From Candidatus Coprenecus stercorigallinarum (GTDB lineage: Bacteria; Bacteroidota; Bacteroidia; Bacteroidales; UBA932), in assembly GCA_018711305.1 (NCBI GenBank), contig DVIL01000038.1:38151-102150 (forward strand): 64,000 nucleotides of DNA, written 5' to 3'. Positions 1 through 7,897 of the stretch are shown in pieces (position 1 is the stretch's first letter; each line of letters opens with the position of its first letter). The notes beneath the pieces are model-generated. The model searched no databases. It saw nothing but the letters and a program-made list of their open reading frames with translations, and had not been told where the DNA came from. A program made the translations under genes and the position numbers.

Positions 1-171
1 ATACCTCTGTGTGTAAACCAGCTGATCAACGACGGAAAGGTAAGCCTGAAGGTTCTCAACAGCGATGCCCAGTGGTTCGGTGTAACCTACAAGCAGGACA
101 GACCCTATGTAGTGGAGCGCATCGCCAAGTTGGTGGAGAGCGGGGTATATCCCAGGCATCTGTGGAAATAG
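1..171 (+). CDS. Nucleotidyltransferase-like protein, C-terminal end (partial)
   Basis: The window opens inside a reading frame that runs from base 1 to a TAG at 169-171, leaving 56 residues. The tail contains SDAQWFGVTYKQDRP and a final VESGVYPRHLWK. This resembles the C-terminus of Bacteroidota sugar-nucleotide/NDP-sugar nucleotidyltransferase-like proteins, where a Q-W-F-G-V-T-Y-x-x-D-R motif precedes a short terminal helix. The catalytic N-terminal domain lies outside the window, so the substrate cannot be judged. The family call rests on this tail alone. Confidence 0.6.
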   Translation: MPLCVNQLINDGKVSLKVLNSDAQWFGVTYKQDRPYVVERIAKLVESGVYPRHLWK

Positions 172-231
172 GCCTGTACGATTATACCGAAAAAAAATCG
201 TCTTAAAGCATCTCTGACGAAAAAATTTTTT

Positions 232-239
232 TATCTTTG
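232..239 (+). promoter_or_regulatory. -7 promoter box of the TPR gene
   Basis: TATCTTTG matches the Bacteroidota sigma consensus TAnnTTTG. It lies 16 bases before the ATG at 256 in an A/T-rich gap, so transcription would start near 243 and leave a very short leader. Confidence 0.6.
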
Positions 240-255
240 ATAAAAAATTTTTCTG

Positions 256-1584
256 ATGAGGTGCTTTAAGTTTTTAATATTGTGTGCTGCATTTGTGGCT
301 GGTTCCGGGTCTGTCAGTGTGGCTGCCCAGGAAGTGGATGTGCTTACTGTTGTGGATGAGCTGATAGGACGGTATGATTATTCAGGTGCACTTGATAAAA
401 TCAATGGTCTGATAACAGTGGATGTGCAGGACTCTGTGGCTGTGGCTTCATTGCCCGAGGGAGAAAGGGCAGTGCAGAGGGAGTTGCAGAAGAGAAAGGC
501 CCAGTGTCTGAAGAAACTCTACAACTATGAAGGGGCTGTCGAAGCTTTTGGTGCGGTTCTCGCCTTGGACAGCAAGGCAAATCCGGTGCCGGTGCTGGCG
601 GAGATAGCCGACTGCAATATCCAGCAGGGCAATCTGACCGAAGCGCTCAATCTTTACGGTCTGATCACCGTTATGGACCCGGCCAATCTTTATTTCAGGA
701 TGCAGAAGACAGTACTGTACTACTATTGCGGGATGTACGAGGACTGCATAGCCGGTGCGGAGTCCGTGATGGCCGTGGAGAGCATTCCGGCAATGGTTTC
801 GCTCGCGGGAGACAGCTGGAACATGCTCGGGCAGCCTGATTCGGCTTTGGTGTGTTACCGTGAGGCTCTGGAATTCAATCCGTACGATGAGAATCTCATC
901 GACAAGATCTCCGGCATCCTTCTGGATAAAAAGGAGTATGGAGTCCTGATGGAGATAACGAACCGGTATCTGGAGAGGGATTCTTCTTTTCAGGTTCTCG
1001 GGATTCAGGGGATGACTTATTATATGCGGAAGCAGTATCCGGAGTCACTGAGGATTTTCGAGCGGATGAGGGCGCTCGGGGATTCGACCTACAGTACGAA
1101 TTTCTATTTGGGCCTGAATTATTTGGAGACGGACCTGCTTAAGGCCCTGTATGCTTTCGAGGATGCTTACAAGGCGGATTCTACGAATATCGAAGGTGTA
1201 TATCAGTATGCATGTATTTTGGGCCGGGTGACAAGGAGGGACTCATTGACCCGCAGTATGTTCGACAAGGCCATCGGCATGATGCAGCCTGATCCTAAAG
1301 TCATGTACCGTTTTTACTCGGCATACGGGGACTGGCTGCTCAGGAAGGAACGTTTCGCGGAGGCGCGTGACAGATACCTGGATGCCAGGAGCTACATGCC
1401 GGAGCAGCTGACAGTGCTGCCTTCCCTCGGTTTCTGTTACGAGCGTCTGGATGACTGGAAGAATGCTGCGAAATATTACCGGGAGTTCATGGACCGCACT
1501 GAAAACAAGGAGAGCGATGTCTATGAATTTACCAAAGAGGCACTCGATTATGTCAACGGCAAGCTCTTCATGATGGAAGAGTAG
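256..1584 (+). CDS. Secreted TPR-repeat protein
   Basis: A 442-residue protein. The first 24 residues form a signal peptide (basic start, hydrophobic core, VSVAAQE cleavage region), so it is probably periplasmic or surface-exposed. The rest is helical and made of tetratricopeptide-type repeats: pairs such as YNYEGAVEAFGAVLALDSK, GNLTEALNLYGLITVMDP and RFAEARDRYLDARSYMP carry the small-large residue pattern at TPR positions 8 and 20. No catalytic domain is visible, so it most likely acts as a protein-binding scaffold. It has its own promoter and is convergent with recQ, with no clear terminator between them. The partner is unknown. Confidence 0.8.
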   Translation: MRCFKFLILCAAFVAGSGSVSVAAQEVDVLTVVDELIGRYDYSGALDKINGLITVDVQDSVAVASLPEGERAVQRELQKRKAQCLKKLYNYEGAVEAFGAVLALDSKANPVPVLAEIADCNIQQGNLTEALNLYGLITVMDPANLYFRMQKTVLYYYCGMYEDCIAGAESVMAVESIPAMVSLAGDSWNMLGQPDSALVCYREALEFNPYDENLIDKISGILLDKKEYGVLMEITNRYLERDSSFQVLGIQGMTYYMRKQYPESLRIFERMRALGDSTYSTNFYLGLNYLETDLLKALYAFEDAYKADSTNIEGVYQYACILGRVTRRDSLTRSMFDKAIGMMQPDPKVMYRFYSAYGDWLLRKERFAEARDRYLDARSYMPEQLTVLPSLGFCYERLDDWKNAAKYYREFMDRTENKESDVYEFTKEALDYVNGKLFMMEE

Positions 1585-1602
1585 GCGGTGGTGCAGTCTG
1601 TC

Positions 1603-3810
1603 TTAATTGGCCACTTCCGACAGGAATTTGATGCGTACCAGACGTATTTCCTCTTCCTGATAGTCAGGGCCGAGAGCCTTTTTGGCTTCCTCTACAGAGT
1701 CTGACTCGGCTTCTTCCTTGAAGTAGTCGTAGATGTCTTCTACCTTGTCCTCGTCTACTGTCTGCTCGATGTAGTAGTCCAGGTCGATACGGGTGCCGGC
1801 AGCGACAATGGCCTCGATTTCGTCCAGAACCTCCATGATATCCATGTTCTTGGCTTCTGCAATGTCCTCGAGCGGGACTTTCCGGTCGATGTTCTGGATT
1901 ATGTATACCTTGTTGGCCGACTTGTTGACCAGCGACTTTACAACAATGTCCTCGGGACGCTGGATCTCGTTCTCCTCCACATATTTTGCTATCAGCTTGA
2001 TGAATTCACGGCCGAACTTGCGCGCCTTGCCTTCTCCCACGCCCTGGCAGTTCTTCAGCTCGTCGAGGGTGATGGGGTAGTGGATCGACATATCCTCCAG
2101 AGACGGGTCGGAGAATATGACAAAGGCCGGCAGCTTGAGTTTGCGGGACATGTCCTTGCGGAGGTCTTTAAGCATGGAGTACAGAGCGGGATCGCCGACT
2201 CCGCCGCCGTGACGGACAGCCGCTGCTGCTGCGCTTTCCTCTTCATCCTCTTCGTCTCCGTCAGCGAATTCCCTGTCTTCACTCAGAAGAAGCTCGTGCG
2301 GGGCTGCAAGGAACGCACGTCCCTCATCAGTGATGGATATCAGGCCGTACTGCTCTATATCCTTGTGCAGCAGATGGAGGATAACGCCCTGGCGGATTAC
2401 GGCTATCCAGAACTTGACCCCTTTGTCCCTGCCCATGCCGAAAAATTCGCTTTCATGATGGTTGTACGATTTGATTATGGAGTTGGTTTCCCCGGAGAGG
2501 ATGTTCGCCAGATGGTCAGTCCTGAAATTCTCCTTCATTGAGGCGACGAGCTCCAGGACGAGAGCCATTTCCTCCTGTCCGTCAAATGTCTTCTTGGGAT
2601 TCAGGCAGTTGTCGCAGTTTCCGCAATTTTCTTCCGGATAGTCTTCCCCGAAATAGTTGAGCAGTATCTTGCGGCGGCAGCGGTTGGACTCGGCATAGGC
2701 AACGGTCTCCATCAGAAGCTGTTTGCCTATCTCCTGTTCGGACAAGGGCTTGCCCTGCATGAACTTTTCCAATTTGAGGATATCCTTGTAGCTGTAGAAT
2801 GTGATGCATTTGCCTTCCTGTCCGTCCCTTCCTGCCCGTCCGGTCTCCTGATAGTAGCCTTCAAGGCTCTTGGGAATGTCGTAGTGGATGACAAAGCGTA
2901 CGTCCGGCTTGTCGATACCCATTCCGAAGGCAATGGTGGCCACTATCACATCCACTTTTTCCATCAGGAACATGTCCTGGTTCTTGGCTCTGGTGGCGGC
3001 ATCCATGCCGGCATGATAGGGCAGGGCCTTGATTCCGTTGACGGTGAGGAATTCGGCAATCTCTTCGGTCTTCTTCCTGCTGAGGCAGTAAACGATGCCG
3101 GACTTGCCCGGATTCTCCTTGATGAACTTGATGAGCTCGCGGCGTACATTGACCTTGTCCCTCACCTCGTAGTAAAGGTTGGGGCGGTTGAAGGAACTTT
3201 TGAACACCTTTGCGTCCATCATGTTGAGGTTCTTCTGGATGTCGGCCTGCACTTTAGGGGTTGCGGTTGCGGTAAGGGCAATGATCGGTGCGCTGCCGAG
3301 CTTGTCTACTATGCTGCGTATGTTGCGGTATTCAGGTCTGAAGTCATGGCCCCATTCGGAGATACAGTGAGCCTCGTCTATCGCATAGAAAGATATCCTG
3401 ATCTGTTTGAGCAGGGCAACGGTATCCTCCTTTGTCAGGGACTCCGGCGCCACGTACAGCAGCTTTGTCACTCCTGACAGGAGGTCATCCTTCACTTCCT
3501 GTATCTGGCTTTTGTTGAGGGACGAGTTGAGGAAGTGCGCTACTCCCTCAGAACCGGCGACAAAGCCTCTGATGGCATCCACCTGGTTCTTCATCAGTGC
3601 GATAAGGGGTGAAACTACGATGGCGGTTCCTGGCATTACAAGGGCGGGCAACTGGTAACATAATGATTTTCCGCCGCCTGTGGGCATGAGGACAAAGGCG
3701 TTGCCTCCCTCGATAAGATGCATCATTATTTTTTCCTGGTCTCCCTTGAATGTGTCGAAACCGAAAAACTTCTTTAAATTGGAATGTAATTCTTCAGAAC
3801 TAATCTTCAT
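1603..3810 (-). CDS. recQ: ATP-dependent DNA helicase RecQ
   Basis: 3'-5' superfamily 2 helicase of recombination and fork repair. From the chosen ATG (3808-3810) the protein is 735 residues. It shows Walker A PTGGGKSLC near residue 43, the DEAH box (AIDEAHCISEWGHDFRPEY), helicase motif VI (QETGRAGRDG), the RecQ zinc cluster CRRK...CGNCDNC near residues 375-400, an RQC winged helix and an HRDC domain (about 560-640). A tail of about 90 residues after HRDC resembles the extra C-terminal helicase-associated region of Bacteroidota RecQ. An in-frame start 51 bases upstream would add 17 residues, but it would overlap the divergent promoter, so MKISSEEL is preferred. Confidence 0.95.
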   Translation of the reverse strand: MKISSEELHSNLKKFFGFDTFKGDQEKIMMHLIEGGNAFVLMPTGGGKSLCYQLPALVMPGTAIVVSPLIALMKNQVDAIRGFVAGSEGVAHFLNSSLNKSQIQEVKDDLLSGVTKLLYVAPESLTKEDTVALLKQIRISFYAIDEAHCISEWGHDFRPEYRNIRSIVDKLGSAPIIALTATATPKVQADIQKNLNMMDAKVFKSSFNRPNLYYEVRDKVNVRRELIKFIKENPGKSGIVYCLSRKKTEEIAEFLTVNGIKALPYHAGMDAATRAKNQDMFLMEKVDVIVATIAFGMGIDKPDVRFVIHYDIPKSLEGYYQETGRAGRDGQEGKCITFYSYKDILKLEKFMQGKPLSEQEIGKQLLMETVAYAESNRCRRKILLNYFGEDYPEENCGNCDNCLNPKKTFDGQEEMALVLELVASMKENFRTDHLANILSGETNSIIKSYNHHESEFFGMGRDKGVKFWIAVIRQGVILHLLHKDIEQYGLISITDEGRAFLAAPHELLLSEDREFADGDEEDEEESAAAAAVRHGGGVGDPALYSMLKDLRKDMSRKLKLPAFVIFSDPSLEDMSIHYPITLDELKNCQGVGEGKARKFGREFIKLIAKYVEENEIQRPEDIVVKSLVNKSANKVYIIQNIDRKVPLEDIAEAKNMDIMEVLDEIEAIVAAGTRIDLDYYIEQTVDEDKVEDIYDYFKEEAESDSVEEAKKALGPDYQEEEIRLVRIKFLSEVAN

Positions 3811-3816
3811 ATTTAT

Positions 3817-3824
3817 TACCTTTG
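3817..3824 (+). promoter_or_regulatory. -7 promoter box for kdsD
   Basis: TACCTTTG fits TAnnTTTG. It lies between the divergent recQ and kdsD starts, 43 bases before the kdsD ATG at 3868. Confidence 0.55.
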
Positions 3825-3867
3825 CGCGTCTAAAATTACCGAAAAGTTCAGTTTCTTGCAAATTAAA

Positions 3868-4839
3868 ATGAAAAATATAACTGAAAAATTGAAGGGGTAT
3901 GCGTCAGAGACCATTCTGGCCGAGGCACAGGCGCTCGATTCCCTGACAGAGGTGGTGGATGACAGTTTCGGAGAGGCAGTGGCGCTGATGGCTCAGTGCA
4001 GGGGCCGCATAGTGGTCTCGGGGGTGGGCAAGAGTGCGATAATAGCGCAGAAAATGGTGGCTACGCTTAATTCCACCGGAACACCCGCCCTCTTTCTCCA
4101 TTCGGCGGATGCCGTGCATGGTGATATGGGCATGATAGGCAGGGACGACATAGTGCTTTTCATATCCAAGAGCGGCAATACCGGTGAGATCAAGCGGCTG
4201 TTCCCCTTTATCAAGATGATGGGCAATACAGTGGTTTCGATAGTATCCTGCAGGGAGTCGTTTTTAGGAACGCATTCGGATTACCTGATCTGCGTCCCGG
4301 TCGGCAAGGAAGCCGGCCCTGACAATCTGGCTCCTACAACCAGTACAACCCTGCATCTGGTAGTGTGCGATGCAATCGCCATGGCCCTGTCACGGTACCG
4401 GAATTTCACCGCAGAGGATTTCGGACGCTTCCATCCGGGCGGTTCTCTCGGCAAGCGTCTGTACATGAGGGTAGATGATGTTTTCGACAGAACCAACAGG
4501 CCTTGGGTTTCAGAAGACGAGACTATCAAGAATGCCATTATCACCATTTCATCCCACCGGCTCGGGGCCACGGTCGTACTGGGGTCGGGAGGCGAACTGA
4601 GAGGGATCATCACGGACGGGGATGTCAGGCGTATGGTGGAAAACGGCAAGGATATCAACACTCTCAGGGCAGGAGACATCATGTCCCGCTCGCCCAAGAC
4701 AATAGACAAGGCCGCTCTGGCCGTGGATGCCCTTAGGCAGATGGAAGACAACAAGATAACATCGCTGGTGGTGCTCGATTGCGGAGAGTATGCCGGCCTG
4801 ATACATATTCACGATATAATGAGGGAGGGAATACAGTAA
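3868..4839 (+). CDS. kdsD: D-arabinose-5-phosphate isomerase, KpsF/GutQ family
   Basis: Converts D-ribulose 5-phosphate to D-arabinose 5-phosphate, the first committed step to the Kdo sugar of lipopolysaccharide. The 323-residue protein has an N-terminal SIS sugar-isomerase domain (about 35-170, with VSGVGKSAIIAQKMVATLNS and LFISKSGNTGEIKR) and two C-terminal CBS modules (about 205-320), the standard layout and length. An upstream TTG at 3856 is in frame, but ATG at 3868 follows the usual family start. The stop codon shares one base with the next gene's ATG (TAATG), so the two are translationally coupled. No other Kdo gene is nearby. Confidence 0.93.
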   Translation: MKNITEKLKGYASETILAEAQALDSLTEVVDDSFGEAVALMAQCRGRIVVSGVGKSAIIAQKMVATLNSTGTPALFLHSADAVHGDMGMIGRDDIVLFISKSGNTGEIKRLFPFIKMMGNTVVSIVSCRESFLGTHSDYLICVPVGKEAGPDNLAPTTSTTLHLVVCDAIAMALSRYRNFTAEDFGRFHPGGSLGKRLYMRVDDVFDRTNRPWVSEDETIKNAIITISSHRLGATVVLGSGGELRGIITDGDVRRMVENGKDINTLRAGDIMSRSPKTIDKAALAVDALRQMEDNKITSLVVLDCGEYAGLIHIHDIMREGIQ

Positions 4840-5870
4840 TGACAACATTCGATCCGGACAGTGTAGGTATAGCAAACGGCAATTTTTTCGGTCTTCCGTG
4901 TTCTGAAGAAGAGGCGGATACGGTATTGATACAGGTCCCGTGGGACGCGACGGTGTCATACGGGAAGGGAACGGCCCTGGGACCGGCGGCCATGCTTGAA
5001 GCTTCGCTCCAGGTGGATCTGTACGATGAGAAAATACCGGGAGCGGCGGACATGAAGGTATGGACCCTGCCGCAGGACAACGGAGTGGCCGGGCTCAATA
5101 TGAAGGCGAGGTCCGTGGCGGAACAGGTTATCGCGGCCCTGGAATCGGGGGCGGATCCTGCATCCCAGGAGAGCGGATGCGCCGTGGTCAACGGGTACTC
5201 GCAGCGTCTGAATGAATATGTGGAGAAGACTGCGGAAAAATATCTGGCGCAGGGCAGGTATGTGGCAGTAATAGGAGGGGAGCACAGTGTCCCCTTCGGT
5301 CTGATAAAGGCTCTCTCGGAGCGCCATCCTGGAATTGGAATCCTGCATGTGGACGCACACTCCGATACACGTGCGGCTTACGAGGGTTTCAAGTATTCCC
5401 ACGCATCGATCATGTACAATGTCATGTCCGGGCTGCCCGGGGTGAGTCGCATCACACAGGTGGGTATCAGGGATTTCTGCTCGGCAGAGCACGCCCTCAT
5501 CACCTCCTCTCCCCTCTTTGCCCCCTTTACCGATTTCCGCATCAAGGAGATGCTTTTCAGCGGGACGCCATGGAACGGGATATGCGACAGGATAATATCG
5601 ACCCTTCCCGATGAGGTTTACGTAAGTTTCGATATTGACGGCCTCACTCCGGAATACTGTCCCGGTACCGGAACCCCCGTCCCCGGCGGTCTGACATTTG
5701 CCGAAGCGGACTGGCTGCTGTACCGTCTGGCGGTTTCCGGGAAAAGGATTGTAGGTTTCGACCTGTGCGAGGTGGCTCCTGGCGGAAGCGGGGAATGGGA
5801 TGCGAATGCCGGTGTACGCATGCTTTTCAAACTGTTGGTCTATTCCTCTTTTTCGATTAAGGAAAAATGA
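4839..5870 (+). CDS. Agmatinase-family ureohydrolase
   Basis: Manganese-dependent ureohydrolase fold, 343 residues. All expected metal ligands are visible: GGEHS near residue 148, the HVDAHSD cluster near 172, and SFDIDG followed by a CPGTGTPVPGG loop near 265. The family cleaves a guanidino or amidino C-N bond to give urea; agmatine is the likely substrate but arginine or another guanidino compound cannot be excluded. The start is the ATG of the TAATG overlap with kdsD, with GGAGGGA at 4823-4829 as an unusually good ribosome binding site. Coupling to kdsD is probably co-transcription, not a shared pathway. Confidence 0.88.
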   Translation: MTTFDPDSVGIANGNFFGLPCSEEEADTVLIQVPWDATVSYGKGTALGPAAMLEASLQVDLYDEKIPGAADMKVWTLPQDNGVAGLNMKARSVAEQVIAALESGADPASQESGCAVVNGYSQRLNEYVEKTAEKYLAQGRYVAVIGGEHSVPFGLIKALSERHPGIGILHVDAHSDTRAAYEGFKYSHASIMYNVMSGLPGVSRITQVGIRDFCSAEHALITSSPLFAPFTDFRIKEMLFSGTPWNGICDRIISTLPDEVYVSFDIDGLTPEYCPGTGTPVPGGLTFAEADWLLYRLAVSGKRIVGFDLCEVAPGGSGEWDANAGVRMLFKLLVYSSFSIKEK

Positions 5871-5923
5871 CTATATTTGAAAGTTTGATAGGATAATCTA
5901 AAACAAACCTATAAATAACAGTG

Positions 5924-7156
5924 ATGAATCCCAAAATGTATGTGCTACGCAGACGAGTTCTGCTCGAAAAGATCCTCCATAGCAGTATGACTGGAGGAGT
6001 GCTTCTTCTGTTCTGCGCGGTAGTTGCCGTCATGGCGGCAAATATCCCCGCGCTGAACTGGCTGCATGAGTTCTGGGACATCAGTTTCGGTTTTACTTTC
6101 GGTAATTTTATTTTTGACATGCCTGTCCGTCAGTGGGTCGATGACGTACTGATGGCGGTATTTTTCTTCTCGGTAGGTCTCGAGATCAAGCGGGAACTGC
6201 TGGTGGGCGAGCTGTCCACCATGAAAAAGGCAATGCTTCCCATGTTCGCCGCTCTCGGCGGTATGGTGTTCCCTGCCCTGATCTACACCTGCTTCAATGC
6301 CGGTACACCCTCTGCCGGAGGATGGGGTATCCCTATGGCGACGGACATCGCTTTTGCCATAGGCGTGCTTTCCTTGCTCGGCAAACGGTGCCCGGCGGGA
6401 CTCAAGGTGCTGCTGGTAGCCCTTGCCGTCGTGGATGATATCGGTGCGATCATCGTCCTGGCGATATTCTACCCCGCCCATGAGATACACCTGATGTACC
6501 TGCTTTATGCGGCGCTGACCGTAGCCGTACTGGTACTTATCAACAGGGCCGGGATACGGAGCCTGCTTTTGTACCTTGTATTAGGTATCGTTCTCTTCAT
6601 CTTCGTATTCCGTTCGGGCATACATGCCACTATAGCCGGAGTCATCCTTGCCATGACCATTCCGGCCAAGACCTCGAAAGGGGACATCAGGGCCTTTACC
6701 GGACCGGATTCTCCGCTCGGGCATCTGGAATCAGCCCTCCATCCTTGGGTCAATTATCTTATTATGCCTATATTTGCGCTCGCAAATGCAGGAGTGGTGA
6801 TAGACTCGTCAGCGCTTGGAAACGGCGCTATGCCGGCAGTCATCCCCGGAGTGTTTTTCGGACTGCTGATAGGCAAGCCTTTGGGAATCTTCGTGTTCAG
6901 CTGGCTTGCAGTAAGGCTCGGGCTGGCCAGCAGGCCTGAGGGAACGAAATGGGTACAGGTTCTGGCACTTGGAATACTGGGCGGAATCGGATTCACGATG
7001 TCGATATTCATCGACAACCTGGCGTTCTCCGATCCGTTCCTGATCAATGCCGGCAAGCTTGCCATTCTCGCCACATCCTTCCTGGCGGCCTGCCTTGGAA
7101 TTGCGGCATTATATTTGACAACAGGAGAAAAGAACAAAACAAACATAAGTATTTGA
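5924..7156 (+). CDS. nhaA: Na+/H+ antiporter NhaA
   Basis: Inner-membrane antiporter that exports sodium in exchange for protons and serves in salt and alkaline-pH tolerance. About 410 residues with around 12 hydrophobic segments. Diagnostic sequences are SVGLEIKRELL, GWGIPMATDIAFAIGVL, and ALAVVDDIGAIIV, which carries the two adjacent essential aspartates of helix V. GTG at 5921 lies one codon upstream of the chosen ATG at 5924 and could also be used. The next gene starts three bases after the stop, so it heads a short operon with the FKBP lipoprotein. Confidence 0.95.
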   Translation: MNPKMYVLRRRVLLEKILHSSMTGGVLLLFCAVVAVMAANIPALNWLHEFWDISFGFTFGNFIFDMPVRQWVDDVLMAVFFFSVGLEIKRELLVGELSTMKKAMLPMFAALGGMVFPALIYTCFNAGTPSAGGWGIPMATDIAFAIGVLSLLGKRCPAGLKVLLVALAVVDDIGAIIVLAIFYPAHEIHLMYLLYAALTVAVLVLINRAGIRSLLLYLVLGIVLFIFVFRSGIHATIAGVILAMTIPAKTSKGDIRAFTGPDSPLGHLESALHPWVNYLIMPIFALANAGVVIDSSALGNGAMPAVIPGVFFGLLIGKPLGIFVFSWLAVRLGLASRPEGTKWVQVLALGILGGIGFTMSIFIDNLAFSDPFLINAGKLAILATSFLAACLGIAALYLTTGEKNKTNISI

Positions 7157-7159
7157 AAA

Positions 7160-7882
7160 ATGAAAAGAACTGTAATCGTAACCGTTGCCGCAGCTGCGGC
7201 AGTACTCGCATTCTCATCCTGTGCGGGAACGTACCAGAAAGGAAACAGAATGCCGGACATCACATCGTCCCAGATTGATACCGTAAGCTATGCCCTCGGT
7301 ATGTACTATGGCAAAATGCTGACCTCTTCACCTTTTGGCGAAATCGACCTCGGCCAGCTCCAGAAAGGCTTCAGTGACGTGCTGAATGGCAAGGAAACCA
7401 AACTCGATGAAAACAGAATAGGCAATATCATCCAGACCCATCTGATGGCGCAGCAGGTCTATGAGGCTACCCGCAACCAGGAGAAAGGTGAGGAGTTCCT
7501 CGCTGCCAATAAAGAGAAAGAAGGAGTTGTGGAGACCGAATCAGGACTGCAGTACAAAATAGAGGTCGAGGGAACCGGTATCTCTCCCGAGCTCACAGAT
7601 ACAGTGGAGGTCAACTATGAGGGCCGCCTCATCGACGGAACCGTGTTCGACTCTTCCTATGAGAGAGGCGAGAGCATCAAGTTTCCCCTCAACGGCGTGA
7701 TCAAGGGATGGGGCGAAGGCCTTACCTATGCCAAGGAAGGAGGACGTATCCAGCTTTACATACCTTCGGACTTGGGTTATGGCCAGCGCGGTACAGGCCC
7801 CATTCCGGCCAACAGCACACTGATATTCGATGTGGAGCTGATCAAGGTCTATAAGGCTGCCGACAAGGAAGAAAAAAAGTAA
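7160..7882 (+). CDS. FKBP-type peptidyl-prolyl isomerase lipoprotein
   Basis: A 240-residue Mip/FkpA-like prolyl isomerase, probably anchored in the envelope and helping fold exported proteins. It has a lipoprotein signal ending LAFSSCAG (lipid-modified Cys about residue 21), an N-terminal helical dimerisation domain (about 35-125), and an FKBP domain (about 130-230) with VEVNYEGRLIDGTVFDSSYE, VIKGWGEGL and PIPANSTLIFDVELI. The aromatic pocket residues appear intact. It starts three bases after nhaA and 15 bases before the next gene. Confidence 0.92.
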   Translation: MKRTVIVTVAAAAAVLAFSSCAGTYQKGNRMPDITSSQIDTVSYALGMYYGKMLTSSPFGEIDLGQLQKGFSDVLNGKETKLDENRIGNIIQTHLMAQQVYEATRNQEKGEEFLAANKEKEGVVETESGLQYKIEVEGTGISPELTDTVEVNYEGRLIDGTVFDSSYERGESIKFPLNGVIKGWGEGLTYAKEGGRIQLYIPSDLGYGQRGTGPIPANSTLIFDVELIKVYKAADKEEKK

Positions 7883-7897
7883 TCTGTCTGTAAAAGA

